Assembly: GCA_016342745.1 (NCBI GenBank)
Contig: JAEINT010000019.1
Location: 1 to 64,000, forward strand
Length of the DNA stretch: 64,000 nucleotides
From: Labilibaculum sp.
Lineage (GTDB): Bacteria > Bacteroidota > Bacteroidia > Bacteroidales > Marinifilaceae
Direction of reading: 5' to 3'
Each line of letters opens with the position of its first letter. The stretch's first letter is position 1. Below the pieces are notes generated by a model. The model did no database searches. It was not told the DNA's origin and saw only the letters and a list, made by a program, of their open reading frames with translations. The position numbers and the translations under genes were made by a program. Below are positions 51,990 to 61,107 of this stretch, piece by piece.

Positions 51990-52191
51990 ATCGCAATCAT
52001 TTTCTAATTCTCCTCAAAAGTAAGCATTTTTAGTAAGCACGAATGCTAAAGGACAAAGGAGAATTGTCAATATAACACTTATTACTTTACAATCACCCCT
52101 CTGCCTGTTGCTCCACGAAAGCTTTCGGGATCACCAAAAAAGGAGAATCCTATATTATAAAGTAAGTTTATTAGAAGAAGCTAGCTCCATC
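51990..52191. other. Divergent intergenic region, truA side
   Basis: No gene. ATTCTCCT (around 52006) and AGGAGAAT (52051 region) form a widely spaced inverted repeat, possibly fortuitous. Confidence 0.35.
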
Positions 52192-52332
52192 TTTTGTTAC
52201 TTGAAACTTGATCTTTTTTACTTTATACCTGAAACTTGTTACTTTGAACTTTATACTTTTTCCTTGAAGCTTGTAACTTGATCCTTTTCGCTTGGAACTT
52301 ATCCCTTTTTCCTTGGAGCCTGGAGCTTCTTA
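52192..52332. repeat. Degenerate CTTGAAACTTGATCC-type repeat stretch
   Basis: Irregular variants such as ACTTGAAACTTGATC, CCTGAAACTTGTTAC, CTTGAAGCTTGTAAC and CTTGGAACTTATCC. This is the reverse complement of the low-complexity family at 26137-26310. Confidence 0.7.
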
Positions 52333-52385
52333 AAATCATTAACACTTTTTAACGGGCAAGCATTTTCATAAAACCCTCAAAGGTT

Positions 52386-52393
52386 TATCTTTG
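52386..52393 (+). promoter_or_regulatory. -7 box of the Bat operon
   Basis: TATCTTTG matches the consensus exactly, with CATTTTC about 20 bases upstream as a weak -33. The leader to the MoxR start would be about 58 bases. Confidence 0.6.
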
Positions 52394-52457
52394 TAGAGGT
52401 TTTTCTCAAAAACCATTGTCTTTTATGTAAATATTTCAAGTAATAAAATATATTTCT

Positions 52458-53453
52458 ATGATCCAAACAGTTGATATCAAAGAACTAAATGAGCGAATCC
52501 AAAGAGAAAGTTCCTTCGTGGACATGATTTCTATGGAAATGAACAAAGTTATTGTTGGGCAAAAGCACCTTGTTGAAAGCTTGCTAATCGGATTACTTTC
52601 CAATGGTCATATATTATTAGAAGGAGTTCCCGGACTAGCGAAAACCCTGGCAATTAACACGCTTGCAACAACTATCGAGGCTGATTTTAGCCGTATTCAG
52701 TTTACGCCAGACTTGTTACCTGCCGATTTGTTAGGTACAATGATTTACAGTCAGAAGAAAGAAGAATTTGTGGTTAAGAAAGGACCTATTTTCGCCAACT
52801 TTATTCTTGCTGATGAGATTAACCGTGCTCCGGCAAAAGTACAGGCTGCTTTGCTTGAATCAATGCAGGAACGTCAGGTTACTATTGGTGATACTTCCTA
52901 TAAGTTAGAGGAGCCATTTTTGGTCATGGCAACTCAAAATCCAATTGAACAAGAAGGAACTTATCCTTTGCCAGAGGCTCAGGTTGACCGTTTTATGCTA
53001 AAGGTTGTAATTAGCTATCCGAAGAAAGAAGAGGAGCAGTTAATTATGCGTCAGAATCTTTTGAAAGCATTTCCAAAAGCAAATCAGATTTTAAAACCAG
53101 AAGACATCAACAAAGCGCGCGACGTTGTAAAAGATGTTTACATGGATGAGAAAATTGAGAAATACATAGTTGATATCATTTTTGCAACCCGTTTCCCTGC
53201 TGATTATGGATTGGAGCAATTCAAAGACATGATTGCATTTGGTGGATCTCCTCGTGCAAGTATCAGTTTAGCTTCTGCTGCAAAAGCTTATGCATTTATT
53301 AAGCGTAGAGGTTATGTAATTCCTGAAGATATCCGTGCCGTTTGTCACGATGTATTGCGCCATAGAATTGGACTTACTTACGAAGCTGAGGCAAATAACA
53401 TTACTAGCGAGAATATCATTAGTGAGATTTTGAATACCGTTGAAGTACCATAG
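52458..53453 (+). CDS. MoxR-family AAA+ ATPase, first gene of the Bat operon
   Basis: 331 aa. Walker A GVPGLAKT (56-63), Walker B FILADEINRAP (Asp119-Glu120), sensor MATQNPIEQEGTYPLPEAQVDRF and the C-terminal lid (GGSPRASISLASAAKA) are complete. MoxR ATPases act as chaperones for maturation of VWA-domain proteins, and three such proteins are encoded next. Cytosolic, probably hexameric. Confidence 0.95.
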   Translation: MIQTVDIKELNERIQRESSFVDMISMEMNKVIVGQKHLVESLLIGLLSNGHILLEGVPGLAKTLAINTLATTIEADFSRIQFTPDLLPADLLGTMIYSQKKEEFVVKKGPIFANFILADEINRAPAKVQAALLESMQERQVTIGDTSYKLEEPFLVMATQNPIEQEGTYPLPEAQVDRFMLKVVISYPKKEEEQLIMRQNLLKAFPKANQILKPEDINKARDVVKDVYMDEKIEKYIVDIIFATRFPADYGLEQFKDMIAFGGSPRASISLASAAKAYAFIKRRGYVIPEDIRAVCHDVLRHRIGLTYEAEANNITSENIISEILNTVEVP

Positions 53454-53505
53454 AGATTATCAATTAGTAGTTGTTAATTAATAATTATTCATTCGTAATT
53501 AAACT

Positions 53506-54375
53506 ATGGAAACTAGTGAATTATTAAAACGCGTACGACAAATAGAGATCAAAACCAGAGGTCTTTCCCGTAATATTTTTGCTGGAGAATATCATTCTGC
53601 GTTCAAAGGACGTGGTATGACTTTTAGTGAAGTTCGGGAATACCAATATGGTGATGATATCAGAAATATTGACTGGAATGTTACGGCACGTTACAATGAG
53701 CCTTTCGTTAAGCTTTTCGAAGAAGAACGTGAGCTTACCGTAATGTTGATGATTGATGTTAGTGGTTCCCGTGAGTTTGGTACTATGTCGAAGCTGAAGA
53801 AAAATCAGATTACAGAAATTTCTGCCGTTCTTGCATTTTCAGCCATTCAAAACAACGATAAGATTGGGGTCATCTTCTTTTCTGATAAAATCGAAAAGTT
53901 TATTCCTCCTAAAAAGGGAAAATCGCATATTCTTCGCATTATTCGTGAATTAATCGATTTTAAACCTGAACATAGAAACACTGACATTACTAGTGCTCTT
54001 AAATATCTTACTAACGCAATTAAAAAACGTTGCACCACTTTCGTGATATCGGATTTTATTGATGAAGGATATGAAAACGCATTAACAATTGCCAATAAAA
54101 AGCATGATGTTGTTGCGCTAAAAATCTACGATAAAAGAGAAGAAGAAATTCCGTCGATTGGCTTAATTAAAGTTAAGGATGCGGAAACTGGCGCGTACAG
54201 TTGGATCGACACATCGAATAAAAAAGTAAGAGAAAACTATAGCAAATGGTGGAAGAAAAATAACGATCGTGCCACCGAAATTTTCAAACGCTCTGGTGTT
54301 GATGTTGCGAATATTCGAACAGATCAGGATTATGTGAGATCATTAATCTCTTTGTTTCAAAGAAGAGGACACTAA
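53506..54375 (+). CDS. DUF58 protein with VWA-like fold
   Basis: 289 aa, soluble. GRGMTFSEVREYQYGDDIRNIDWNVTARYN (53-82) is the DUF58 core. MLMIDVSGSREFG carries a MIDAS-like Asp-x-Ser-x-Ser. Always linked to MoxR, it is thought to be part of the MoxR-VWA complex on the cytosolic side. It begins about 50 bases after the MoxR gene, in the same direction. Confidence 0.93.
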   Translation: METSELLKRVRQIEIKTRGLSRNIFAGEYHSAFKGRGMTFSEVREYQYGDDIRNIDWNVTARYNEPFVKLFEEERELTVMLMIDVSGSREFGTMSKLKKNQITEISAVLAFSAIQNNDKIGVIFFSDKIEKFIPPKKGKSHILRIIRELIDFKPEHRNTDITSALKYLTNAIKKRCTTFVISDFIDEGYENALTIANKKHDVVALKIYDKREEEIPSIGLIKVKDAETGAYSWIDTSNKKVRENYSKWWKKNNDRATEIFKRSGVDVANIRTDQDYVRSLISLFQRRGH

Positions 54376-54394
54376 AATCTAGAAGTAGACGACT

Positions 54395-55426
54395 ATGACA
54401 AATAAAATTAACATCCCATTTCAATTGATCGCAAAACGACTCTTCGTTTTTGTGTTTGTGTTGGGAGCTACTTTTTCTTCCTTTTCGTCTTTTGCTCAAG
54501 ATGAAGACAAAGGAATAAATTACAGCGCCAGACTCGATACAAATGTGATCGTTATTGGCGACCAAATTAACCTTTTGCTTTCTGTAGAACAGCCAAAAGG
54601 TTTGAAAATAGAATTTCCAGCTTTCAAAGACAGTATTCCTTCTGGTGTTGAAATTATCCAACAAAATCCGCAGGATACAATCCCGATGGAAGATGGTCAA
54701 ATCAAGGTAAATAAGAACTTTTTAATTACCTCTTTTGATGATGGCGTTCACAAAATGAACCCTTTCGAATTTAAAATTCATGAAGATAATTTGATGAAAA
54801 TTATTCGAACGGATACTTTGCTTTTAGGTGTTAAAACTTTTGAAATTGATACTAGTAAAGCCAATTTTGATATTGTAATGCCAATTCACACACCAATTGC
54901 CTTTGCCGAAATTGCACCTTGGTTATTTGGCGGCTTATTTGCAGTAGCTCTTATCGTTTTACTGATATTATATCTGCGAAAGCGTAAGAAAAACCAACCT
55001 TTGTTTGTTAAGGTGAAACCAGCAGAACCGGCTCACGTTATTGCTTTGCGCAAATTAGATGAGATCAAGAGTCAAAAGCTGTGGGAAACTGGCAAGGTGA
55101 AGGAATTCCATTCTGAACTAACCGATACCATTCGTTTCTATTTAGATGAGCGATTTGAATTGTCAACAATCGAATCAACTACTGATGAAATATTAGCAGC
55201 GGTAAAATCGGTCGATCAGCAATCGGAATGGCATGTAAAACTAAAAGAGGTTTTAGAACGTGCCGATTTGGCCAAATTTGCGAAATTCACGCCATTGCAA
55301 GATGAGAATGAATTGAGCTTAAAATATGCCTATAAAATTATTGAGACAACCATTGTTGAAGTAATTCCTGATGAAGAAAAAGCTAAGGAAGAAACAGCAG
55401 TGGATGACGCTAGGAAGAAAGAATAG
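54395..55426 (+). CDS. Bat-operon membrane protein with BatD/DUF4381-like features
   Basis: 343 aa. A signal sequence (FVFVFVLGATFSSFSSFAQ) is followed by an extracytoplasmic beta domain (about 45-165), a membrane helix (IAPWLFGGLFAVALIVLLIL) and a cytosolic helical domain (LRKLDEIKSQKLWETGKVKE, TDTIRFYLDERFELSTIEST). The order copies BatD in miniature and the helical tail resembles DUF4381. It lies between DUF58 and BatA, where Bat operons of this phylum carry an otherwise unnamed gene. The protein may link periplasmic and cytosolic Bat parts. It is separated by 19 bases from DUF58. Confidence 0.8.
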   Translation: MTNKINIPFQLIAKRLFVFVFVLGATFSSFSSFAQDEDKGINYSARLDTNVIVIGDQINLLLSVEQPKGLKIEFPAFKDSIPSGVEIIQQNPQDTIPMEDGQIKVNKNFLITSFDDGVHKMNPFEFKIHEDNLMKIIRTDTLLLGVKTFEIDTSKANFDIVMPIHTPIAFAEIAPWLFGGLFAVALIVLLILYLRKRKKNQPLFVKVKPAEPAHVIALRKLDEIKSQKLWETGKVKEFHSELTDTIRFYLDERFELSTIESTTDEILAAVKSVDQQSEWHVKLKEVLERADLAKFAKFTPLQDENELSLKYAYKIIETTIVEVIPDEEKAKEETAVDDARKKE

Positions 55427-55447
55427 TAAACTTTGAAAATACAAAGT

Positions 55448-56440
55448 ATGAATTCTATACAATTTGCAAACCCAGAATATTTTTATTTGCTTTTACTTTT
55501 ACTGCCCTTAATTGCTTGGTATGTATTAAAAGACAAAAATGCACATGCGAGTATTCAGGTATCTACATTAAAGAGCTTTAGCACAGCACCAAAGACGTAC
55601 AAGTATTATTTGCGACATGCATTGTTTGCTTTTCGTGTTTTGGCAATTGTATTTTTAGTTGCAGCTATTGCTCGACCGCAATCCAGCAGCAGTTGGAAAA
55701 ACGAAACCTCAGAAGGAATCGATATTGTAATGTCTTTAGATATTTCGAGTAGTATGCTTGCTCGTGATTTTGAACCTGACCGATTAGAAGCCGCCAAAGA
55801 GGTTGCTATGAACTTTATTACAGGTCGCCAAGAAGACAAAATTGGATTGGTGATTTTTAGTGGAGAAAGTTTTACGCAATGCCCATTAACTACCGATCAT
55901 GCTGTTCTTATTAACCTCTTTAAGGATATCCAGAGTGGAATGATTGAGGATGGCACGGCAATTGGTTTAGGATTGGCCAACGCTGTTAACCGTCTAAAGG
56001 ATAGTAAATCAAAATCGAAGGTAGTAATCCTCTTAACAGATGGTGTGAACAACCAAGGAGAAATTGCACCGATTACGGCTGCAGAACTTGCTAAAACCTT
56101 CGGCATTAGAGTTTATACAATTGGAATTGGAACTATGGGAACAGCTCCCTACCCGATTCAAACAGCCTTTGGTATTAGCATGAGAAATATGCCGGTAAAA
56201 ATTGACGAAGAAGTATTGGGGCAAATTGCCGATATGACTGGTGGTCAGTATTTCCGAGCAACAGATAACAATAAGCTTAAAGCAATTTATGCAGAGATTG
56301 ATAAATTGGAGAAAAGTAAAATTGAAGTGAAGCAATACAGCACAAAGAGTGAGAAATACCTTCTTTTTGCAATGTTAGCCGCTCTATTTTTACTTTTAGA
56401 AATTGCTTTGCGTAATTCAATTTTACGGAACATACCGTAA
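55448..56440 (+). CDS. batA: BatA, VWA-domain membrane protein
   Basis: 330 aa. Two N-terminal helices (FYLLLLLLPLIAWYVL; LFAFRVLAIVFLVAAIARP), a VWA domain with the MIDAS motif SLDISSS and LLTDGVNN, and a C-terminal helix (LLFAMLAALFLLLEIAL). Bat proteins were named for aerotolerance in Bacteroides fragilis; their exact role in envelope stress is open. MNSIQFANPEYFY at 55448 is the likely start; an ATG five codons earlier is possible. Confidence 0.95.
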   Translation: MNSIQFANPEYFYLLLLLLPLIAWYVLKDKNAHASIQVSTLKSFSTAPKTYKYYLRHALFAFRVLAIVFLVAAIARPQSSSSWKNETSEGIDIVMSLDISSSMLARDFEPDRLEAAKEVAMNFITGRQEDKIGLVIFSGESFTQCPLTTDHAVLINLFKDIQSGMIEDGTAIGLGLANAVNRLKDSKSKSKVVILLTDGVNNQGEIAPITAAELAKTFGIRVYTIGIGTMGTAPYPIQTAFGISMRNMPVKIDEEVLGQIADMTGGQYFRATDNNKLKAIYAEIDKLEKSKIEVKQYSTKSEKYLLFAMLAALFLLLEIALRNSILRNIP

Positions 56441-56474
56441 TCGATATTAATTGAACACAGAAAATCATTGAACA

Positions 56475-57512
56475 ATGAATCAATTTCGTTTTGATCATCC
56501 AGATCTTCTATATTTATTTCTGGTCCTACCTGTATTAGGTATTTTGTATTGGATCAGTTATGCAAGAAAAAAGAAAGCATTAGCCGAATTTGGTGAAATG
56601 AATGTCATTTCTCAACTGATGCCTTATGCTTCCAATACTCGACCGTTTTACAAATTCGGGATTCTTATTTTGGCATTAAGCTTTATCATTTTTGGATTGG
56701 CTGGCCCTCAGTATGGCTCCAAACTACAAACGATCAAGAGAAAAGGTGTCGAAATTGTTATTGCTTTAGATGTATCCAATTCGATGATGGCACAGGATAT
56801 TCAGCCAAACCGTTTGGAAAGAGCCAAGCGTGCCATTTCGAAAATGGTAGACAAGTTGAATAATGATAAGATTGGTTTGATTGTTTTTGCTGGTGAAGCG
56901 TATACTCAATTGCCAATCACAACTGATTATGGATCTGCTAAGCTGTTTTTATCATCTATTAGCACAGATATTGTGCCGATTCAAGGAACGGCTATTGGTG
57001 CGGCTATCGATTTAGCCAGCCAAAGTTTCACACCAGATAGCGAAGCAAGTAAGGCCATTATTGTTATTACTGATGGTGAAAATCATGAAGATGATGCAGT
57101 AAGTTCGGCAAAAGCAGCTTTGGCGAAAGGAATTATTGTACACACCATTGCAATGGGATTGCCTGAAGGTGCTCCAATACCAGTAAGCAGAGGATCGAGA
57201 GATTTTCGAAAAGATGAAAATGGAAACATTGTTATCTCAAAGCTCGATCAGGAAATGGTGGAACAAATAGCTGTTGCAGGTGGTGGAAAACCAGTTATTG
57301 CGAACAATACGACTACTGGATTAAATGCTCTTTTTAGCGAGATCAATAAAATGAACAAAACAGAATTGGAACAAAGAGTATACGCAGCCTACGATGAAAA
57401 ATTTCAGATTTTCATTGCCATTGGATTGCTTTTACTATTTCTTGAATTCTTAGTTCTTGAGCGTAAAAACCGCCATTTAAAAGACATTAATTTGTTTAAA
57501 CCATCAAAATAG
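56475..57512 (+). CDS. batB: BatB, VWA-domain membrane protein
   Basis: 345 aa, a paralogue of BatA with the same topology. MIDAS IALDVSNSMM, the conserved TDGENHEDD acidic region, and two N-terminal and one C-terminal helices (FIAIGLLLLFLEFLVL). It starts 34 bases after batA. BatA and BatB probably associate in the inner membrane, assembled by the MoxR ATPase. Confidence 0.95.
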   Translation: MNQFRFDHPDLLYLFLVLPVLGILYWISYARKKKALAEFGEMNVISQLMPYASNTRPFYKFGILILALSFIIFGLAGPQYGSKLQTIKRKGVEIVIALDVSNSMMAQDIQPNRLERAKRAISKMVDKLNNDKIGLIVFAGEAYTQLPITTDYGSAKLFLSSISTDIVPIQGTAIGAAIDLASQSFTPDSEASKAIIVITDGENHEDDAVSSAKAALAKGIIVHTIAMGLPEGAPIPVSRGSRDFRKDENGNIVISKLDQEMVEQIAVAGGGKPVIANNTTTGLNALFSEINKMNKTELEQRVYAAYDEKFQIFIAIGLLLLFLEFLVLERKNRHLKDINLFKPSK

Positions 57513-57530
57513 AACACAATTCTGACTATT

Positions 57531-58325
57531 ATGAACAAATATATCGCACTATTCATTGGTTTTCTTTGTATGTTTAGCTTGGATGCGGCAGCTCAAAAAG
57601 AAAGAAAATTTATCCGTAACGGAAATGGTCTTTTTGAAGGAAACGAATATGAAAACTCGGAAGTAGAATACCGAAAAGCTCTTGATAAAAAAATCAATTC
57701 TTACGAAGCTGGCTTCAACTTGGGAGATGCATTGTACAAGCAAAAAAAATACGATGAAGCTCTAAAGCAATTTGAATCACTAACGATTTCTGAGACTGAT
57801 CCGAAAAAATTGGGAGAGCTTTACCACAATATGGGCAACACGCTCCTTATGAACCGAAAAATTGATGAAAGTATTGAGGCTTACAAGCAATCTTTGCGAC
57901 ACTTCCCCAATTCGAAAGAAACCAAATACAATTTGGAATATGCTCGAAGAATGAAGCAAAAAGAGGAAGAAGAAAAGAAGAAACAGGATCAAAATAAAGA
58001 TCAGCAAAACAAAGATCAAGACAAGAAAGATCAGGATAAAAAGGACCAAGACAAGAAGGATCAGGACAAGAAAGAGCAAGATAAAAAAGACCAAGATAAG
58101 AAAGATCAGGACAAGAAGAATCAAGATAAAAAGGACCAGGACAAAAAAGATCAGGATAAAAAGAAAGGCAAACCTGAAGAACAAAAAAACAAGATTTCGC
58201 AACAAGATGCCAAGCGATTGTTAGAAGCCCTTGAAAATGACGAAAAGAAGGTCCAGGAGAAAGTTCAGAAGGCAAAAGCGAAAGCTCAAAAGGCCAAACG
58301 AAGCAAAATAAAAAAGGATTGGTAA
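57531..58325 (+). CDS. batC: BatC, TPR protein with a KDQDK low-complexity tail
   Basis: 264 aa. Signal peptide ending DAAAQ, three TPR-like units (about 27-145; YDEALKQFESLTISETDPKK, IDESIEAYKQSLRHFPNSKE), then a highly charged tail with ten exact-length KDQDK repeats (161-210), ending in a lysine-rich helix. The TPR part should bind other Bat proteins; the tail is probably disordered or an extended helix. The coding repeat has a 15-bp period, so slippage would change length without shifting the frame. Confidence 0.9.
   Translation: MNKYIALFIGFLCMFSLDAAAQKERKFIRNGNGLFEGNEYENSEVEYRKALDKKINSYEAGFNLGDALYKQKKYDEALKQFESLTISETDPKKLGELYHNMGNTLLMNRKIDESIEAYKQSLRHFPNSKETKYNLEYARRMKQKEEEEKKKQDQNKDQQNKDQDKKDQDKKDQDKKDQDKKEQDKKDQDKKDQDKKNQDKKDQDKKDQDKKKGKPEEQKNKISQQDAKRLLEALENDEKKVQEKVQKAKAKAQKAKRSKIKKDW
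58011..58160 (+). repeat. 15-bp minisatellite inside batC (ten units)
   Basis: Ten consecutive 15-bp units of the AAAGATCAAGACAAG type encode KDQDK, with KEQDK at unit 5 and KNQDK at unit 8. Synonymous AAG/AAA, CAA/CAG and GAT/GAC changes show divergence since amplification. Confidence 0.95.
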
Positions 58326-58365
58326 TTGATTTTGACAATATGATTAATCACGAAGGAATAATCTG

Positions 58366-58373
58366 TAAATTTG
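58366..58373 (+). promoter_or_regulatory. Possible internal promoter before batD
   Basis: TAAATTTG fits TAnnTTTG and is followed by GC, as at other boxes here. It lies in the only sizeable gap of the operon (110 bases). The -33 is poor. Confidence 0.4.
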
Positions 58374-58435
58374 CACAAAACAATAACCAAACAAATCAAT
58401 TCAGTTTATAACATCTGAAAAACAATTTACTACAG

Positions 58436-60247
58436 ATGAAGAAAATATTTCTCTCATTATTAACCCTTATCTTAATTAGTACAACGGTATTTGCTGATGG
58501 AATTAAATTTACCGCTTCGGCTCCGAATGTGGTTGAGCTCGGTGAACAATTTCGTCTTACCTACTCATTAAACTCTAAGGGAAAGAACATTCAACTACCT
58601 GCTCTTGATGGATTCAGAGTCCTTATGGGACCATCCACATCGAGTAATATGAGCACGCAGATTATTAATGGTAAGGTTACTTCCAGCTCTTCCTATTCGT
58701 ACACTTACGTACTTTTAGCTGAGAAAGAAGGAAAGTTTAACATTAAACCTGCGAGCATCTCTGTAAAAGGAGATAAAGTTAGCTCTAATGCGCTTACCAT
58801 TGAGGTTGTTAAAGTAAATAAGACTCAGCAAAGATCCGGAAATAATCAATCGGAAAATGCAGCTGCTAGCCAGAAAATAACACAAGAAAATCTATTTGTT
58901 AAAGTCCATTTAGATCGAAAAAGTGTTTATATGGGCGAGCATATTGTTGCTACCATAAAAGTATATACTCGATTAACCATTGCTGGATTTGGTGATTCTA
59001 AATTTCCATCTTTCGATGGCTTTTTAAGTCAGGAAGTACCAACACCAGGACAAATATCTCTACAAAGAGAAAATGTGAATGGAACCATTTACAACACTGG
59101 AATCATTCGAAAATTAATTCTTTTCCCTCAACACACCGGAGAAATTACAATTGATCCTTTCGAGTTAGAGTGCATTGTTCGTCAGCAAAGAGCGAATAAA
59201 AGAAGTGGATTCTTCGATGATTTCTTTGATAATTACCAAGATCTTAGGGTTCCTCGTAAGAGTAAACCAATTAAAATTCGTGTAAAAGATTTCCCTAAAA
59301 GCAAGCCTGCAAGCTTCGATGGTGCTGTCGGAAAATTTAATTTAACCACGACAATTGATAAAGATTCAGTTAAAGCCAACGATGCAATTACCATGCGTGT
59401 GAAAGTATCTGGAAACGGAAACCTGAAACTAATAAAGCCATTAGAATTTAACTTTCCTGCCGACTTTGAGGTTTATGATCCAAAGACGACACAGAACCTA
59501 AAAAGTTCAGAAAAAGGGATGAGTGGCTCTACAACCTTCGAATATTTAATCATTCCACGTCATGGCGGCGAATATGAAATTCCATCGGTCGATTTTTCTT
59601 TCTTCGATCCTAAAGCTCGAATTTTCAGAACTAGATCTACACCAAAATTCAATATTAAAGTTGCAAAGGGTGATGGCGATGTTAGCGGAACGGTTATCAG
59701 TTCCTTTTCTAAGGAGAAGGTTAAATTCATTGGAAAAGACATTCGATTTATTAAAACCAATGAATTTGAATCACAGTTAAAAGGCGAAGTCTTTTTTGGA
59801 ACAACAAATTTCTATTTGGGCTATTTGATTCCCTTTGTGTTGTTCATTCTTGCTTTTGTATTCAATCGCAAACGCATAAAAGAAAATGCCGATACTATTG
59901 GACAAAAAAACAAACGAGCTAATAGAGTTGCAATGAAACGTTTAAAAGCAGCTTCGGCTAGCCTAAAAGCGAAACAAAAAGAACAATTCTACGACGAAAT
60001 ATTGAAAGCAATTTGGGGTTATACTTCCGACAAATTAAGCTTGCCTTTGGAAAATCTAAACAAGGAAAATATTTCGGAGATACTACTTGATAAAGGTGTT
60101 GAAGTTGAGCTGAAGGATGAATTCCTAAGCATTTTGGATACCTGCGAATTTGCAAGATACTCACCATCGGCTGGATCTTCAGAAATGGATGAACTGTATC
60201 AAACATCGATGGATACCATTACGAAGTTGGAAAAAAACATTAAATAG
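58436..60247 (+). CDS. batD: BatD, large extracytoplasmic protein
   Basis: 603 aa. Signal peptide (IFLSLLTLILISTTVFADG), repeated beta-sandwich domains (APNVVELGEQFRLTY; DRKSVYMGEHIVATIKVYTR; DKDSVKANDAITMRVKVSG), a membrane helix (FYLGYLIPFVLFILAFVF, about 460) and a cytosolic helical tail. The glycine/serine/asparagine-rich linker around 135-150 separates the first two domains. Defining member of the Bat operon; mechanism unknown. Confidence 0.94.
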   Translation: MKKIFLSLLTLILISTTVFADGIKFTASAPNVVELGEQFRLTYSLNSKGKNIQLPALDGFRVLMGPSTSSNMSTQIINGKVTSSSSYSYTYVLLAEKEGKFNIKPASISVKGDKVSSNALTIEVVKVNKTQQRSGNNQSENAAASQKITQENLFVKVHLDRKSVYMGEHIVATIKVYTRLTIAGFGDSKFPSFDGFLSQEVPTPGQISLQRENVNGTIYNTGIIRKLILFPQHTGEITIDPFELECIVRQQRANKRSGFFDDFFDNYQDLRVPRKSKPIKIRVKDFPKSKPASFDGAVGKFNLTTTIDKDSVKANDAITMRVKVSGNGNLKLIKPLEFNFPADFEVYDPKTTQNLKSSEKGMSGSTTFEYLIIPRHGGEYEIPSVDFSFFDPKARIFRTRSTPKFNIKVAKGDGDVSGTVISSFSKEKVKFIGKDIRFIKTNEFESQLKGEVFFGTTNFYLGYLIPFVLFILAFVFNRKRIKENADTIGQKNKRANRVAMKRLKAASASLKAKQKEQFYDEILKAIWGYTSDKLSLPLENLNKENISEILLDKGVEVELKDEFLSILDTCEFARYSPSAGSSEMDELYQTSMDTITKLEKNIK

Positions 60248-60257
60248 ATTAGATGAT

Positions 60258-60282
60258 TGTGTCTTCTACAGGTTAAGACACA
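60258..60282 (+). promoter_or_regulatory. Intercistronic hairpin between batD and batE
   Basis: TGTGTCTT and AAGACACA form a perfect 8-bp stem with a 9-base loop, 17 bases before the batE start. No T-run follows, so it is more likely an RNA processing or stability element than a terminator. Confidence 0.5.
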
Positions 60283-60298
60283 TAAATCAATTCAGAAT

Positions 60299-61048
60299 AT
60301 GAAAAAAGCATTACAAATTATACTAGTTCTATTCATTAGCACTCAGGCTTGGGCTCAAGTAAACCCAATTACTAAGGCTAATGAAATGTATCAGAAAGGC
60401 GAATACGAGAAAGCAATTCAGGCTTATCAATTTGTTTTGGATACGCATATTGAAGCGCCTGAGATTTACTTTAATCTAGGTAATTCATTTTATAAATCAG
60501 GAGAAATTTCATCTGCTATTCTTAATTACGAACGTGCATTACTACTTTCTCCAGATGACAAGGATATTCAATACAATCTTGACCTAGCCCGCAAACACGT
60601 ATTGGATAAATTTGAAGTTCTACCAGAGATCTTTGTAAAAAGATGGTTTACAGGAATCCGTAACAGTTTTTCGGCTAATTTATGGGCGTATATTTCAATT
60701 GGCTTATTCTTTTTAGCTCTTTTGTTTGCAAGCTTTTACTTGTACAGCAACAAAGCAGGCCTAAAAAAGATTGGATTCTTTTTAGCGCTTATAGCTTTCG
60801 GAATTAGTCTTCTCACCTATTCTTTTGCATCTAAAAAAACAGATGAGATTACACTTCGCGAGCATGCGATCATATTTAGTCCAAGTGTTACGATTAAAGG
60901 TTCTCCAGACAAAAGCGGAACCGAATTATTTCTACTTCATGAAGGAACAAAAGTAAAGGTTATTGATTCCTTAGGAGATTGGCGTAACATTCAACTCAGC
61001 GATGGAAATGAAGGTTGGCTTAAAAAAGAAGATATTGAAATGATTTAA
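60299..61048 (+). CDS. batE: BatE, TPR and SH3-like protein
   Basis: 249 aa. Signal peptide (ALQIILVLFISTQAWAQ), two or three TPRs (YEKAIQAYQFVLDTHIEAPE, ISSAILNYERALLLSPDDKD), two membrane helices (WAYISIGLFFLALLFASFYL; KIGFFLALIAFGISLLTYSF) and a C-terminal bacterial SH3 domain (IFSPSVTIKGSPDKSG, WRNIQLSDGNEGWLKKED). The ATG at 60299 is chosen since an earlier TTG would add 14 residues overlapping the hairpin. Last gene of the Bat operon, with a terminator behind it. Confidence 0.93.
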   Translation: MKKALQIILVLFISTQAWAQVNPITKANEMYQKGEYEKAIQAYQFVLDTHIEAPEIYFNLGNSFYKSGEISSAILNYERALLLSPDDKDIQYNLDLARKHVLDKFEVLPEIFVKRWFTGIRNSFSANLWAYISIGLFFLALLFASFYLYSNKAGLKKIGFFLALIAFGISLLTYSFASKKTDEITLREHAIIFSPSVTIKGSPDKSGTELFLLHEGTKVKVIDSLGDWRNIQLSDGNEGWLKKEDIEMI

Positions 61049-61060
61049 AATTAAGATATT

Positions 61061-61092
61061 AGCTGTTAGATTTACTAACAGCTTTTTTTATA
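61061..61092 (+). terminator. Terminator of the Bat operon
   Basis: AGCTGTTAG pairs with CTAACAGCT around a 5-base loop and is followed by TTTTTTAT. It starts about 12 bases after the batE stop. Confidence 0.92.
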
Positions 61093-61107
61093 CGATAACA
61101 GCACAAT

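Noticed and set aside
57780-58205. Hydrophobic 141-codon frame on the minus strand over batC
   Set aside because: Produced by the KDQDK minisatellite read backwards; leucine/phenylalanine-rich repeats without family features.
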